Positions 1-7,471 of a stretch of DNA of 64,000 nt are shown piece after piece. The stretch comes from Polaromonas sp. (lineage in GTDB: Bacteria; Pseudomonadota; Gammaproteobacteria; Burkholderiales; Burkholderiaceae_C). The stretch spans positions 55,480-119,479 of the forward strand of contig NZ_JAQSDL010000107.1 in NCBI RefSeq assembly GCF_029945895.1, read 5' to 3'. Below the pieces are notes generated by a model. That model was not told the DNA's origin, ran no database searches, and saw nothing but the letters and a program-made list of their open reading frames with translations. Both the position numbers and the translations under genes were made by a program. Numbering within the stretch: position 1 is the first letter of the stretch; each line of letters opens with the position of its first letter.

Positions 1-1
1 C

Positions 2-583
2 GAAGCGGTGGCGTCCCAGGTCTTCATTCCGCTGACGGTGGGCGGCGGGGTGCGCACGGTGGAAGACGTGCGGCGCCTGCTCAATGCCGGCGCCGACAAG
101 ACCAGCTTCAATTCAGCCGCGCTGGCCAACCCGCAGGTGATTGAAGACGCCTCCGGCAAATACGGCGCGCAGTGTATCGTGGTGGCCATCGATGCCAAGC
201 GGCGTTCCGACGAAGAGGCGTTGACCCGCGGCCCCGGCTGGGACGTCTACAGCCATGGTGGCCGCAAGAACACCGGGCTGGATGCCGTGGCCTGGGCCAG
301 CGAGATGGCGCGGCGCGGCGCCGGCGAGATTTTGCTGACCAGCATGGACCGCGACGGCACCAAGTCCGGCTTCGACCTGGCCTTGACACGCGCGGTCAGC
401 GACGCGGTGAGTGTGCCGGTGATCGCCTCTGGCGGCGTCGGCAACCTCGACCACCTGGCCGACGGCATCCAGATCGGCGGCGCCGACGCCGTGCTGGCCG
501 CCAGCATCTTCCATTACGGCGAATACACGGTGCAGCAGGCCAAGCAGCACATGGCCGCCCGCGGCATCCCTGTACGGTTGTAA
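2..583 (+). CDS. hisF: Imidazole glycerol phosphate synthase subunit HisF (5' truncated by window edge)
   Basis: Cyclase subunit of imidazole glycerol phosphate synthase, which with HisH turns PRFAR into imidazole glycerol phosphate and AICAR in histidine biosynthesis in the cytoplasm. The frame is already open at the window edge, so about 60 N-terminal residues are missing. What remains is the later part of the (beta/alpha)8 barrel: [12 protein letters not shown], then [21 protein letters not shown], and the phosphate-binding VIASGGVG segment near the C-terminus. It is followed by hisI and hisE in the normal order of a Burkholderiales his operon. Family B repeat fills the gap to hisI. Confidence 0.95.
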   Translation, partial: EAVASQVFIPLTVGGGVRTVEDVRRLLNAGADKTSFNSAALANPQVIEDASGKYGAQCIVVAIDAKRRSDEEALTRGPGWDVYSHGGRKNTGLDAVAWASEMARRGAGEILLTSMDRDGTKSGFDLALTRAVSDAVSVPVIASGGVGNLDHLADGIQIGGADAVLAASIFHYGEYTVQQAKQHMAARGIPVRL

Positions 584-680
584 CCCCCGTCGGACGCTCA
601 CTGCGTGTAGCGCCTTCCCCCCTGCTGGGGCGGCATCTGCGGCCCGGCAAAGCCGGTTCCGCGCTGCCCCGGTCTGGAAA
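584..680 (+). repeat. Family B GC-rich interspersed repeat, copy 1
   Basis: Lies between hisF and hisI. It shares with the copies near 2.3, 6.6, 10.1, 14.4, 52.4 and 63.4 kb the order: ACTGCGTGT-like head, a C-run/G-run centre, then TGCGGCCCGGC-AAGCCGGTTCCGCG and a CTGG end. The CCGGC-aaa-GCCGG part can fold as a hairpin. This copy is diverged in its centre. It sits inside what looks like one operon, so it is probably transcribed. Confidence 0.7.
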
Positions 681-716
681 ACCTCTGAGGCTTCTCCAAA
701 TCCATGACAATGGCGC

Positions 717-1121
717 ATGACGCAAAAATGGCTAGACGACATCCAGTGGGACGACAAGGGCCTGATCCCGGTCATCACGCAAGAGGCATCGAGCGGCGAC
801 GTGCTGATGTTCGCCTGGATGAACCGCGAGGCGCTGCAGAAAACTGCCGAACTCGGCCAGGCCGTGTATTTCAGCCGCTCGCGCCGACGCCTGTGGCACA
901 AGGGCGAAGAGTCCGGCCACCTGCAGACCGTGCACGAGATCCGGCTGGACTGCGACAACGACGTGATTCTGCTCAAGGTGACGCAGCTCGGCCATGAACC
1001 CGATCAGCCAGGAATTGCCTGCCACACCGGGCGCCACAGCTGCTTTTTCAGCCTCTACAAAGACGGCCAATGGGTGGTGACCGAGCCGGTCCTTAAAGAC
1101 CCGACAACCATTTACAAGTAA
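717..1121 (+). CDS. hisI: Phosphoribosyl-AMP cyclohydrolase HisI
   Basis: Third step of histidine biosynthesis: opens the adenine ring of phosphoribosyl-AMP using zinc. The protein is 134 residues, the length of a stand-alone HisI. Visible family motifs are [10 protein letters not shown], the [16 protein letters not shown] substrate loop, [10 protein letters not shown], and the zinc-ligand-containing [10 protein letters not shown]. Two nearby ATGs at 704 and 710 are out of this frame; 717 gives the expected N-terminus MTQKWLDD. The gene for the HisE step is separate here (three bases downstream), not fused as in enterobacteria. Confidence 0.95.
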   Translation: MTQKWLDDIQWDDKGLIPVITQEASSGDVLMFAWMNREALQKTAELGQAVYFSRSRRRLWHKGEESGHLQTVHEIRLDCDNDVILLKVTQLGHEPDQPGIACHTGRHSCFFSLYKDGQWVVTEPVLKDPTTIYK

Positions 1122-1124
1122 GCC

Positions 1125-1505
1125 ATGACTTCCAACGACTCCCTGCAGCGCCTCGCGCAAACCATCGAAAGCCGCAAGCCGGCCCGCGGTGGCGACCCGC
1201 AAACCAGCTACGTGGCGCGTCTGCTGCACCAGGGCCCGGACGCCTTCCTGAAGAAAATCGGTGAAGAGGCCACGGAAACCGTGATGGCTGCCAAGGACCT
1301 GGAGCACGGCGGCGCCACCCCCGAACTCAGCGCGAAGCTGGTGGGTGAAGTTGCCGACCTGTGGTTTCACAGCCTGATCGCGCTGGCGCACTACGGCCTG
1401 TCGCCGGCCGACGTGATTGCCGAGCTGGAGCGCCGCGAAGGCACCAGCGGCATCGAGGAAAAAGCCCTGCGCAAGGCGCACGCCCGCGAAGCCGCTGAAA
1501 AATGA
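1125..1505 (+). CDS. hisE: Phosphoribosyl-ATP pyrophosphatase HisE
   Basis: Second step of histidine biosynthesis: removes pyrophosphate from phosphoribosyl-ATP. The 126-residue protein carries the all-alpha MazG-like core with [15 protein letters not shown] and [19 protein letters not shown], the acidic residues that bind magnesium. Only three bases separate it from the hisI stop, so the two are surely co-transcribed and probably translationally coupled. The C-terminus is alanine/arginine-rich and less conserved. Confidence 0.94.
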   Translation: MTSNDSLQRLAQTIESRKPARGGDPQTSYVARLLHQGPDAFLKKIGEEATETVMAAKDLEHGGATPELSAKLVGEVADLWFHSLIALAHYGLSPADVIAELERREGTSGIEEKALRKAHAREAAEK

Positions 1506-1527
1506 TACGACGCAAGAAAGGCTACCC

Positions 1528-1899
1528 ATGAGCGAGACCGACCTGGCTGAATTCGACAGCAAAAACCCGAACGACCGCCTCGTCATGCATGTGCTGTACG
1601 GCCTGCACACGCTGGCCTGGTTCAGCGGCGGCGTTTTTGCAGTCGTTGCGCTGATCGTCAACTACGTGCGGCGTGCCGAGGAGTCCGACTTGCTGTACAT
1701 CGACCACCACAACTACATGATCCAGACCTTCTGGTGGACCCTGATGTGGCTGGTCCTGTTGTCGCCGCTGTGGCTGCTGCTGTTCCTGCCGGGCGCCATC
1801 GCCTACGGCATCGTCTGGCTCTGGTACCTGTACCGCTGCATCCGCGGCTGGATGCGCTTCAACAGTCACCGGCCTGCCCGCAACCTGCCACTTGTCTGA
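1528..1899 (+). CDS. Small membrane protein, DUF4870-like
   Basis: A 123-residue integral membrane protein of unknown function. Start chosen at 1528, after an AAGAAAGG ribosome-binding site; an upstream in-frame extension overlaps hisE and is unlikely. Hydrophobic segments cover about residues 25-45, 65-85 and 85-105. The sequence HHNYMIQTFWWTLMW resembles the H-x-x-x-Q-TFWW signature of DUF4870/Tic20-like proteins. It lies between hisE and a HIT hydrolase, an arrangement I recall from other Burkholderiales, but this gives no clear function. Confidence 0.75.
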   Translation: MSETDLAEFDSKNPNDRLVMHVLYGLHTLAWFSGGVFAVVALIVNYVRRAEESDLLYIDHHNYMIQTFWWTLMWLVLLSPLWLLLFLPGAIAYGIVWLWYLYRCIRGWMRFNSHRPARNLPLV

Positions 1900-1919
1900 C
1901 CCCTTCGCCGTTACCTCCC

Positions 1920-2294
1920 ATGAGCCAGTCCAGCCCCCACGCCCCCGACAACTGCATTTTCTGCAAGATCGCCGCCGGCCAGATCCCCAGCCGCAAGGTT
2001 TATGAGGACGACGAGATCTTCGTTTTCCATGACATCCATCCCTGGGCGCCAGTGCATTTCCTGATGATCCCGAAGGCGCATATTGCGTCGCTGGCGCAGG
2101 TCGGGCCTGAACACACGGCTTTGCTGGGCCGTATGATGGTGCTGGCCCCGCAGCTCGCGGTGGCGCAGGGCTGCAATCCCTACCCCGAAGGCGGCTTCCG
2201 GATGGTGAGCAACACCGGCGCGGAAGGCGGCCAGGAAGTGCACCACCTGCACATCCACGTGATGGGCGGCCCCCGGCCCTGGTTAAAAGGTTAG
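1920..2294 (+). CDS. HIT family purine nucleoside phosphoramidase (HinT-like)
   Basis: A 124-residue histidine-triad hydrolase. The catalytic triad is plain: VHHLHIHVMGG near the C-terminus (H-x-H-x-H). The N-terminus has CIFCKIAAGQIPS, a HinT signature whose cysteines bind zinc in some members, and VHFLMIPKAHI follows. HinT proteins hydrolyse adenosine phosphoramidates and acylated AMP. The ATG at 1920 gives a family-standard N-terminus; an in-frame extension back to 1734 overlaps the previous gene and was not used. Confidence 0.92.
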   Translation: MSQSSPHAPDNCIFCKIAAGQIPSRKVYEDDEIFVFHDIHPWAPVHFLMIPKAHIASLAQVGPEHTALLGRMMVLAPQLAVAQGCNPYPEGGFRMVSNTGAEGGQEVHHLHIHVMGGPRPWLKG

Positions 2295-2392
2295 CCCCAC
2301 GCTCCGCCGCTGCGCGGGTCGCTGCCCCCCGAGGGGGCGCTGCGCCTGCGGGCCGGCAAAGCCGGACCTGCGGCCCCTGCTGGGTTAAGCGG
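2292..2392 (+). repeat. Family B GC-rich interspersed repeat, copy 2
   Basis: Begins at the stop codon of the HIT gene and fills the first part of the gap before tatA. CCCCACGCT head, then CCCCCCGAGGGGG palindrome, GCGCTGCGCCTGCGG, CCGGC-aaa-GCCGG palindrome and CCCCTGCTGG end. Very close to copy 5 at 14.4 kb. The rest of the gap to 2553 contains a short inverted repeat (TTGCGCC / GGCGCAA, 2475-2495) and the likely tatA leader, but no gene. Confidence 0.8.
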
Positions 2393-2553
2393 GCCACGGT
2401 CGCTCGCGGGTAAATCCCCACTTGCAGATCTGGCATCGCCCACCAGATGAAGCCGTGCGGTTTATGCAGGGCTATTGCGCCGCAGCGGGGCGCAAGGCCT
2501 TTAGAATGGACACAACCTTGTGCATGCTTGCAATTAAAGTTTAGGAGAGAACC

Positions 2554-2796
2554 ATGGGCTCATTTTCCATTTGGCACTGGCTGATCGTGCTGTTGATCGT
2601 CGTGATGGTGTTCGGCACCAAGAAGCTCAAGAACATGGGCAGCGACCTCGGTGGCGCTGTCAAGGGCTTCAAGGACGGCATGAAGGAGGGCGGTCAAAGC
2701 GCTGACGACGCCAAGGACACCCCGGCCGGCCAGGTCAGCCACGCCCAGACCACCGACAAAGCCACGATCGACGTGGAAGCCAAGCAGAAATCCTGA
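2554..2796 (+). CDS. tatA: Sec-independent translocase protein TatA
   Basis: Pore-forming small subunit of the twin-arginine translocase, which exports folded proteins such as the Rieske protein made further along this window. The 80-residue protein has one N-terminal membrane helix ([16 protein letters not shown]), the FGTKKL hinge, an amphipathic helix ([17 protein letters not shown]) and a polar tail. A TTAGGAGAGA ribosome-binding site precedes the ATG. First gene of tatABC. Confidence 0.96.
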   Translation: MGSFSIWHWLIVLLIVVMVFGTKKLKNMGSDLGGAVKGFKDGMKEGGQSADDAKDTPAGQVSHAQTTDKATIDVEAKQKS

Positions 2797-2805
2797 TCAG
2801 GATGG

Positions 2806-2850
2806 CTGCCCCCACGCTTGCCGCCGCATGTGTTTCGTCATGCGGGGCCT
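2806..2850 (+). repeat. Family B repeat, truncated and diverged copy
   Basis: The tatA-tatB spacer carries GCCCCCACGCTTGCC, then CATGTGTTTCG, then TGCGGGGCC. This matches the first 40 or so bases of the full repeat at 14435. The second half of the repeat (the CCGGC-GCCGG hairpin) is absent. Similarity is by eye and could be partly a composition effect. Confidence 0.45.
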
Positions 2851-2858
2851 GATCTCCA

Positions 2859-3338
2859 ATGATTGATCTCGGCATTTCGAAAATTGCCCTGATAGGCGCT
2901 GTCGCCCTGATCGTGATCGGCCCGGAGAAGCTGCCGCGGCTGGCGCGTACGGTGGGCACCCTGCTGGGCAAGGCGCAGCGTTATGTGGCCGACGTCAAGC
3001 AGGAAGTCAACCGCTCGATGGAGCTCGACGAGCTCAAGAAAATGAAGGAAACGATGGAAGGCGCCGCCCGCGACGTCGAAAACTCCATCCAGACCAACGC
3101 CAGTGATTTCGAGAAGTCTTGGTCGGAAACCACCGGCACCGCCGCCAGCGACGAGTTGCCCGGCATGATCAGTTTCCCCGAATACAAACACCCGAAAAAG
3201 AACTGGCGCCTCAAGCAGGGCGCCACGCCCCAGTGGTACAAGGCCCGTTCGGGTACGCGCACCCGCGCACAGTCCGGCGCGGCGCGTGTGGCGCGGTTTC
3301 GCCCCCGCTCCGGCCCTTCCTCCGGGCGCCATGCCTGA
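2859..3338 (+). CDS. tatB: Sec-independent translocase protein TatB
   Basis: TatB forms the Tat substrate receptor with TatC. The 159-residue protein starts with one membrane helix ([25 protein letters not shown]), including the G-P-E-K-L-P turn typical of TatB, and then a long amphipathic, partly coiled region (residues about 25-90). The C-terminal 50 residues are basic and rich in R, S and A, variable in the family. It lies between tatA and tatC. Confidence 0.95.
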   Translation: MIDLGISKIALIGAVALIVIGPEKLPRLARTVGTLLGKAQRYVADVKQEVNRSMELDELKKMKETMEGAARDVENSIQTNASDFEKSWSETTGTAASDELPGMISFPEYKHPKKNWRLKQGATPQWYKARSGTRTRAQSGAARVARFRPRSGPSSGRHA

Positions 3339-3392
3339 TCTTCCTTTTTTCGCGCAACCCCCGGCGCCACCCCATCAGCGCAAACACCTCCC

Positions 3393-4193
3393 ATGAGCGA
3401 CCCCAACACCGACAAGCCCGACGAACTCGCGGGCACCGAGCAGCCTTTCGTGCAGCACCTGATGGAGCTGCGCGACCGGATGATCAAGGTGGTCATCGCG
3501 ATTGGCGTCTGTGCGGCCCTGCTGGCGCTGTACCCCGGCCCGGGCGCGCTGTACGACCTGCTCGCGGCGCCGCTGGTCGCGACCCTGCCCAAGGGCGCCA
3601 CGCTGATCGCCACCAACGTGATCTCGCCGTTTGTGGTGCCGATCAAGATCCTTTTCATGGCCGCCTTCATGATCGCGCTGCCTATCGTCCTTTACCAGGT
3701 CTGGGCGTTTGTCGCGCCTGGCCTCTATTCGCACGAGAAAAAGCTGGTCATGCCGCTGGTCGTTTCCAGCACGCTGCTGTTTTTCATCGGCGTGGCTTTC
3801 TGCTACTACTTCGTGTTTGGCCAGGTTTTCCGATTCATCCAGAGTTTTGCGCCCAAGTCCATCACCGCCGCGCCGGATATCGAGGAATACCTCAACTTCG
3901 TGCTCGGCATGTTCCTGGCATTCGGCCTGGCGTTCGAGGTGCCGATTGCCGTGATCCTGCTGGTGCGCATGGGCGTGCTCAGCGTGGCGCAACTGCGCGA
4001 GTACCGCGGTTATTTCTGGGTGATCGCGGCCATCGGCACCGCCCTGGTCACGCCGCCCGATGCGGGCTCGATGATCATGCTGCTGATGGTAGTTGGCGGT
4101 CTGTATGAAGTCGGCATTCTGGCCGCGCAGATGTTCATCAAACACACCGTCAAGCCCGGCACCGAGAGCGACACCGAGGCCGCCAAACCTTAG
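3393..4193 (+). CDS. tatC: Sec-independent translocase protein TatC
   Basis: Largest Tat subunit, which binds the twin-arginine signal peptide. The 266-residue protein has six predicted membrane helices. Family motifs are QPFVQHLMELRDR at the N-terminus, the first periplasmic-loop/helix-2 sequence LPIVLYQVWAFVAPGLYSHEK, and FEVPIAVILLVRMGV. The ATG at 3393 follows the tatB stop by 54 bases. Transcription meets the minus-strand protease gene downstream; a hairpin within a family A repeat lies directly after the stop. Confidence 0.96.
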   Translation: MSDPNTDKPDELAGTEQPFVQHLMELRDRMIKVVIAIGVCAALLALYPGPGALYDLLAAPLVATLPKGATLIATNVISPFVVPIKILFMAAFMIALPIVLYQVWAFVAPGLYSHEKKLVMPLVVSSTLLFFIGVAFCYYFVFGQVFRFIQSFAPKSITAAPDIEEYLNFVLGMFLAFGLAFEVPIAVILLVRMGVLSVAQLREYRGYFWVIAAIGTALVTPPDAGSMIMLLMVVGGLYEVGILAAQMFIKHTVKPGTESDTEAAKP

Positions 4194-4194
4194 T

Positions 4195-4252
4195 AAAAAG
4201 GGGTTGTAGCCCTTTTGTAGCGGGCGCCGGCAGCTCCTGAATCAATAGCGGG
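4195..4252 (-). repeat. Family A short interspersed repeat, copy 1
   Basis: Read on the minus strand: CCGCTATTGATTCAGGAGCT, then GCCGGCGC, then GGGCTACA and an A/T tail. It begins two bases after the tatC stop and fills the space between the convergent tatC and protease genes. It shares its order (GCTA AT-rich head, TAGCTGC, GCGC, GGGCT, T-rich tail) with copies at 7.2, 10.0, 22.3, 27.3, 37.8, 40.6, 48.4, 50.5, 59.1, 62.6 and 63.8 kb. Confidence 0.7.
4196..4216. terminator. Hairpin between convergent tatC and protease genes
   Basis: AAAAGGG (4196-4202), loop of seven, CCCTTTT (4210-4216). The stem carries A and T runs on its two sides, so it could act as a bidirectional Rho-independent terminator. 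It overlaps the end of a family A repeat. The G/C part of the stem is only three pairs, so it is weak. Confidence 0.45.
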
Positions 4253-4260
4253 TTAGGTGT

Positions 4261-5415
4261 TTAACGCTGGACTTTCGGACGCTGCCGGGTACCGGGCACC
4301 ACGGCGATTTCCGTTTTCCTGTCCTTGCGCAGCACCCCCAGCGGTGCTGCAACACCGGGTTTGAGGGCCGCCACCGCGCTCAGCAGTTCGGTCACCGTGC
4401 GCACCGGCTTGCCCGCCACGGTGGTGATCACGTCGCCCGGCACGATGCCGGCCTGCGCGGCCGGACCGTTTTGCAGCACACCGGTGATGATCACGCCGCC
4501 TGCGCCCAGTGCCTCGGGCTTGATGCCAAAGGTCTCGGCCACTTCGGGGCTCAGGTCCTGCGGCTCCACACCTATCCAGCCCCGTGTCACCTGGCCGTCC
4601 TTGACGATGCTCTCGAGCACCTGCTTGCCAGTGGACACCGGAATGGCAAAACCAATGCCCATGGAGCCGCCAGATCGCGAATAAATCGCGGTGTTGATGC
4701 CCAGCAGCCGGCCCTGGGTATCGACCAGCGCGCCGCCGGAATTGCCGGGGTTGATGGCCGCATCGGTCTGGATGAAGTTCTCGAAGGTGTTGATGCCCAG
4801 CTGGTTGCGGCCCAGCGCGCTGACAATGCCGCTGGTGACCGTTTGGCCGACGCCAAAGGGGTTGCCGATGGCCAGCACCTGGTCGCCCACCTGCAGGGTG
4901 TCCGAGCTGCCCAGCACGATGACCGGCAGCTTGTCGACTTCGATTTTCAGGATGGCCAGGTCGGTTTCAGGGTCGGTGCCTATGATTTTGGCCTTGGCCT
5001 TGCGCGTGTCGTTGAGGATGACCTCAATGTCGTCCGCGCCTTCGACCACGTGGTTGTTGGTCAGGATGTAACCGTTGGGGCTGACGATCACGCCGCTGCC
5101 CAGTCCGACCTGTGGCTCGTTTTGTCCCCCCTGGTCGCCAAAAAAGAACTTGAACCAGGGGTCGTCCATGTTCGGGTTGCGCGCTGCCGCCTTGCTGGTG
5201 TTGATGCTGACCACCGCCGCCGAAGCCGCCTTGGCCGCCGCGGCAAAGCTGCCGGCCGGTGCCGGGGTGCCCGCCACGCCGGCTGGCGCTTCGATCACCG
5301 CCACCGAGCCCATGCCTGGCCGGTTCAGCCACTGGGGCTTGAGCGTGGCCACCACAAAGTAGGCGGCCAGGAAAACCGTCACGGTTTGGGAAAACAGAAG
5401 CCAGAATTTGCGCAT
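4261..5415 (-). CDS. Membrane-anchored trypsin-like serine protease, DegS/HhoB type (HtrA family)
   Basis: Periplasmic quality-control protease with one N-terminal membrane helix (about residues 5-23), a trypsin-like domain and a single PDZ domain (about 275-365). The triad is visible at about H122 (TNNHVVEG), D152 (TDLAILK) and S226 (NPGNSGGAL). One anchor and one PDZ domain make it DegS-like in architecture rather than DegP/DegQ. Start chosen at the ATG at 5415 (MRKFWLL); a TTG at 5457 would add 14 residues. No neighbouring rseA or rpoE, so a role in a sigma-E cascade cannot be inferred from context. Confidence 0.88.
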   Translation of the reverse strand: MRKFWLLFSQTVTVFLAAYFVVATLKPQWLNRPGMGSVAVIEAPAGVAGTPAPAGSFAAAAKAASAAVVSINTSKAAARNPNMDDPWFKFFFGDQGGQNEPQVGLGSGVIVSPNGYILTNNHVVEGADDIEVILNDTRKAKAKIIGTDPETDLAILKIEVDKLPVIVLGSSDTLQVGDQVLAIGNPFGVGQTVTSGIVSALGRNQLGINTFENFIQTDAAINPGNSGGALVDTQGRLLGINTAIYSRSGGSMGIGFAIPVSTGKQVLESIVKDGQVTRGWIGVEPQDLSPEVAETFGIKPEALGAGGVIITGVLQNGPAAQAGIVPGDVITTVAGKPVRTVTELLSAVAALKPGVAAPLGVLRKDRKTEIAVVPGTRQRPKVQR

Positions 5416-5659
5416 GGTGGGTCCAGAAGGAAACGGCCGTGAAGACGGAAAAACCAAAAAAAGGCAGAAAACGCTGCGTGGCAGGAAGGTGGGGGCTGGC
5501 AGCTAATTACCAGAAGTTTCGATTTTCTCCCAGTTTGCGCGGGCGTGGCCGGCCGGGGAGCCATGTCCTGCGCGTCCCGGCCGGAGGGGAGATAATTTGC
5601 AGCAACCCTGCGCCCATGCAACCGCTCCGGTTCCGGGCCAAAAACACAAGGAATCCGTC

Positions 5660-6583
5660 ATGAAAGCTGCCAGCGTCCTCGCCACCATCGGAAACACACC
5701 GCACATCCGGATCAACCGGCTTTTTGGTGCGGCCTGCCAGACTCACCAGATCTACATCAAATCGGAGCGCAGCAACCCCGGCGGCTCCATCAAGGACCGC
5801 ATCGCGCTGTCCATGGTGGAGGCGGCCGAACAATCGGGCGCGCTGCAGCCTGGGGGCACCATCATCGAGCCGACCTCGGGCAACACCGGCGTGGGCCTGG
5901 CGATGGTGGCGGCCGTCAAGGGCTACACGCTGGTGCTGGTGATGCCGGACAGCATGAGCATCGAGCGACGCCGCCTGATGCTGGCCTACGGCGCCAGTTT
6001 CGAGCTCACGCCGCGCGAAAAAGGCATGAACGGCGCGATTGCCCGCGCCAAAGAGCTGGTGGCGCAGACACCGGGCGCGTGGATGCCGCAGCAGTTTGAA
6101 AACCCGGCCAACATCGAGGTGCATGTGCGCACCACGGCCGAGGAAATCCTGGCGGACTTTCCGCAGGGTGTGGACTACCTGATCACCGGGGTCGGCACCG
6201 GCGGCCACCTCAGCGGCGTGGCGCAGGTGCTCAAGGCCCGGTTTCCCAACACCAAGGTTTATGCGGTGGAGCCCTCGGCTTCGCCGGTCATCAGCGGCGG
6301 AAAACCCTCGCCGCACCCGATCCAGGGCATAGGCGCGGGCTTCATCCCGGCCAACCTTCATACCAGTCTGCTCGACGGCGTGATCCAGGTCGAAGGCGAT
6401 GCCGCCAAGGACTATGCCCGCCGCAGCGCGACCGAAGAGGGCCTGCTGGTCGGCATTTCGTCAGGCGCCACGCTGGCGGCCATGGCGCAGAAACTGGCAG
6501 AGATTCCTGCCGGCAGCACGGTGCTGGGTTTCAACTACGACACCGGTGAGCGTTACCTGTCCATCGAGGGTTTTCTGCCGTGA
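5660..6583 (+). CDS. cysK: Cysteine synthase (O-acetylserine sulfhydrylase), CysK type
   Basis: PLP enzyme that makes cysteine from O-acetylserine and sulfide. The 307-residue protein carries the PLP-lysine motif [15 protein letters not shown], the substrate loop [13 protein letters not shown], the PLP-phosphate-binding GTGGHLSG, and [12 protein letters not shown] with GISSGATL, which fit CysK better than CysM. The ATG at 5660 follows CAAGGAATCC; an upstream in-frame ATG at 5597 would add 21 unrelated residues. Divergent from the protease gene. Confidence 0.9.
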   Translation: MKAASVLATIGNTPHIRINRLFGAACQTHQIYIKSERSNPGGSIKDRIALSMVEAAEQSGALQPGGTIIEPTSGNTGVGLAMVAAVKGYTLVLVMPDSMSIERRRLMLAYGASFELTPREKGMNGAIARAKELVAQTPGAWMPQQFENPANIEVHVRTTAEEILADFPQGVDYLITGVGTGGHLSGVAQVLKARFPNTKVYAVEPSASPVISGGKPSPHPIQGIGAGFIPANLHTSLLDGVIQVEGDAAKDYARRSATEEGLLVGISSGATLAAMAQKLAEIPAGSTVLGFNYDTGERYLSIEGFLP

Positions 6584-6584
6584 A

Positions 6585-6657
6585 CGAAGCCCCCAGCCCC
6601 TCGGCGGCGCTGCGCCTGCGGCCCGGCGAAGCCGGTTCCGCGGCCCAGGCTGGAAAA
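6585..6657 (+). repeat. Family B GC-rich interspersed repeat, copy 3
   Basis: Starts just after the cysK stop. Short form without the ACTGCGTGT head: CCCCCAGCCCCTCGG, GCGCTGCGCCTGCGG, the perfect CCGGC-gaa-GCCGG palindrome, TTCCGCGGCCC and GGCTGG. It ends immediately before the ribosome-binding site of the next gene. Confidence 0.75.
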
Positions 6658-6673
6658 GAAAGGTGACGTGCCC

Positions 6674-7456
6674 ATGAGTTCTGACAGCTCCGCGATTGCG
6701 CCGCGCGCGCTGCTGCTGGCCGCTTTCGACCAGTTGCTGCAGCCTGAGGGTTTCAAGGACTACGGACCGAACGGTCTGCAGGTCGAGGGCAAGGCGGAAG
6801 TGCGCAAGATCGTCTCTGGCGTCACCGCCAGCCTGGCGTTGATCGAAGCGGCGGTTGCCGCGCAGGCGGATGCGATTTTTGTGCACCATGGCCTGTTCTG
6901 GCGCGGCCAGGACGGCCGGGTCACCGGCTGGATGAAGCAGCGGCTGGCACTGCTGCTGGCACATGACATCAATCTCTACGCCTACCATTTGCCGCTCGAC
7001 GCCCATCCCGAACTCGGCAACAACGCGCAGCTGGGCTTGCAGCTGGGGTTGAAGGCGGATCGCTGGTTTGGCGAGAACAAGCTGGGGTTCCTGGGCAGGC
7101 GCAGCGGCACCGAAGAAGGTTTTGCCAGCGCCGGCAGCCTGGCTGCTCATGTTGAAAATGCATTGAATCGGCCTGTCACCCTTGTCGGATGTGCGCCAAC
7201 AGCTATTAAAAACATAGCGTGGTGCAGTGGCGGCGCGCAGGGCTACTTCGAGGACGCGATTGCCGCCGGGGCCGATGCCTTCATCACCGGCGAGATCTCC
7301 GAGCCACAGGCGCATTACGCCCGCGAGATGGGCGTGGCCTTCATTGCCTGCGGTCACCATGCGTCCGAGCGTTACGGCGCACCTGCGGTGGCGGCGCACG
7401 TGGCCGCGCAGTTCGGGCTGGCGCATGAGTTCATCGACATCGACAACCCGGCCTGA
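6674..7456 (+). CDS. Nif3-like dinuclear metal centre protein
   Basis: Member of the Nif3/YbgI/DUF34 family: hexameric proteins with a two-metal site, sometimes annotated GTP cyclohydrolase I type 2, real function unsettled. Family motifs are YGPNGLQVEG, DAIFVHHGLFWRG, LPLDAHPELGNN and AWCSGGAQGYFEDA, then ADAFITGE and ACGHHASERYG near the C-terminus. The ATG at 6674 follows GAAAGGTGACG; a GTG at 6668 is less likely. Positions 7159-7218, residues about 162-182, resemble a family A repeat in an AT-rich stretch (ACAGCTATTAAAAACATAGC). Confidence 0.88.
   Translation: MSSDSSAIAPRALLLAAFDQLLQPEGFKDYGPNGLQVEGKAEVRKIVSGVTASLALIEAAVAAQADAIFVHHGLFWRGQDGRVTGWMKQRLALLLAHDINLYAYHLPLDAHPELGNNAQLGLQLGLKADRWFGENKLGFLGRRSGTEEGFASAGSLAAHVENALNRPVTLVGCAPTAIKNIAWCSGGAQGYFEDAIAAGADAFITGEISEPQAHYAREMGVAFIACGHHASERYGAPAVAAHVAAQFGLAHEFIDIDNPA
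7159..7218 (-). repeat. Family A repeat inside the Nif3-like gene, copy 2
   Basis: Minus-strand reading: CGCTATGTTTTTAATAGCTG, TTGGCGCACATCC, GACAAGGGTGACAGGCC, GATTCAATGC. This follows the order of family A copies over about 60 bases. It lies wholly within the open reading frame and is translated in frame from the other strand as part of the stretch before the conserved AWCSGGAQG motif. Confidence 0.55.
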
Positions 7457-7471
7457 GAGGGGTGCGTGTTG

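Noticed and set aside
2475..2495. Inverted repeat TTGCGCC / GGCGCAA before tatA as an operator
   Set aside because: Seven-pair stem with no T-run, no known operator match and poor promoter elements around it; kept only as a note in the neighbouring repeat entry.
4261..5415. Calling the protease DegP or DegQ
   Set aside because: There is only one PDZ domain and an uncleaved-looking N-terminal anchor, unlike the two-PDZ DegP/DegQ.
5495..5545. Possible further family A copy upstream of cysK
   Set aside because: Only TTAGCTGCCAGC on the minus strand matches; the head and GGGCT core are missing.
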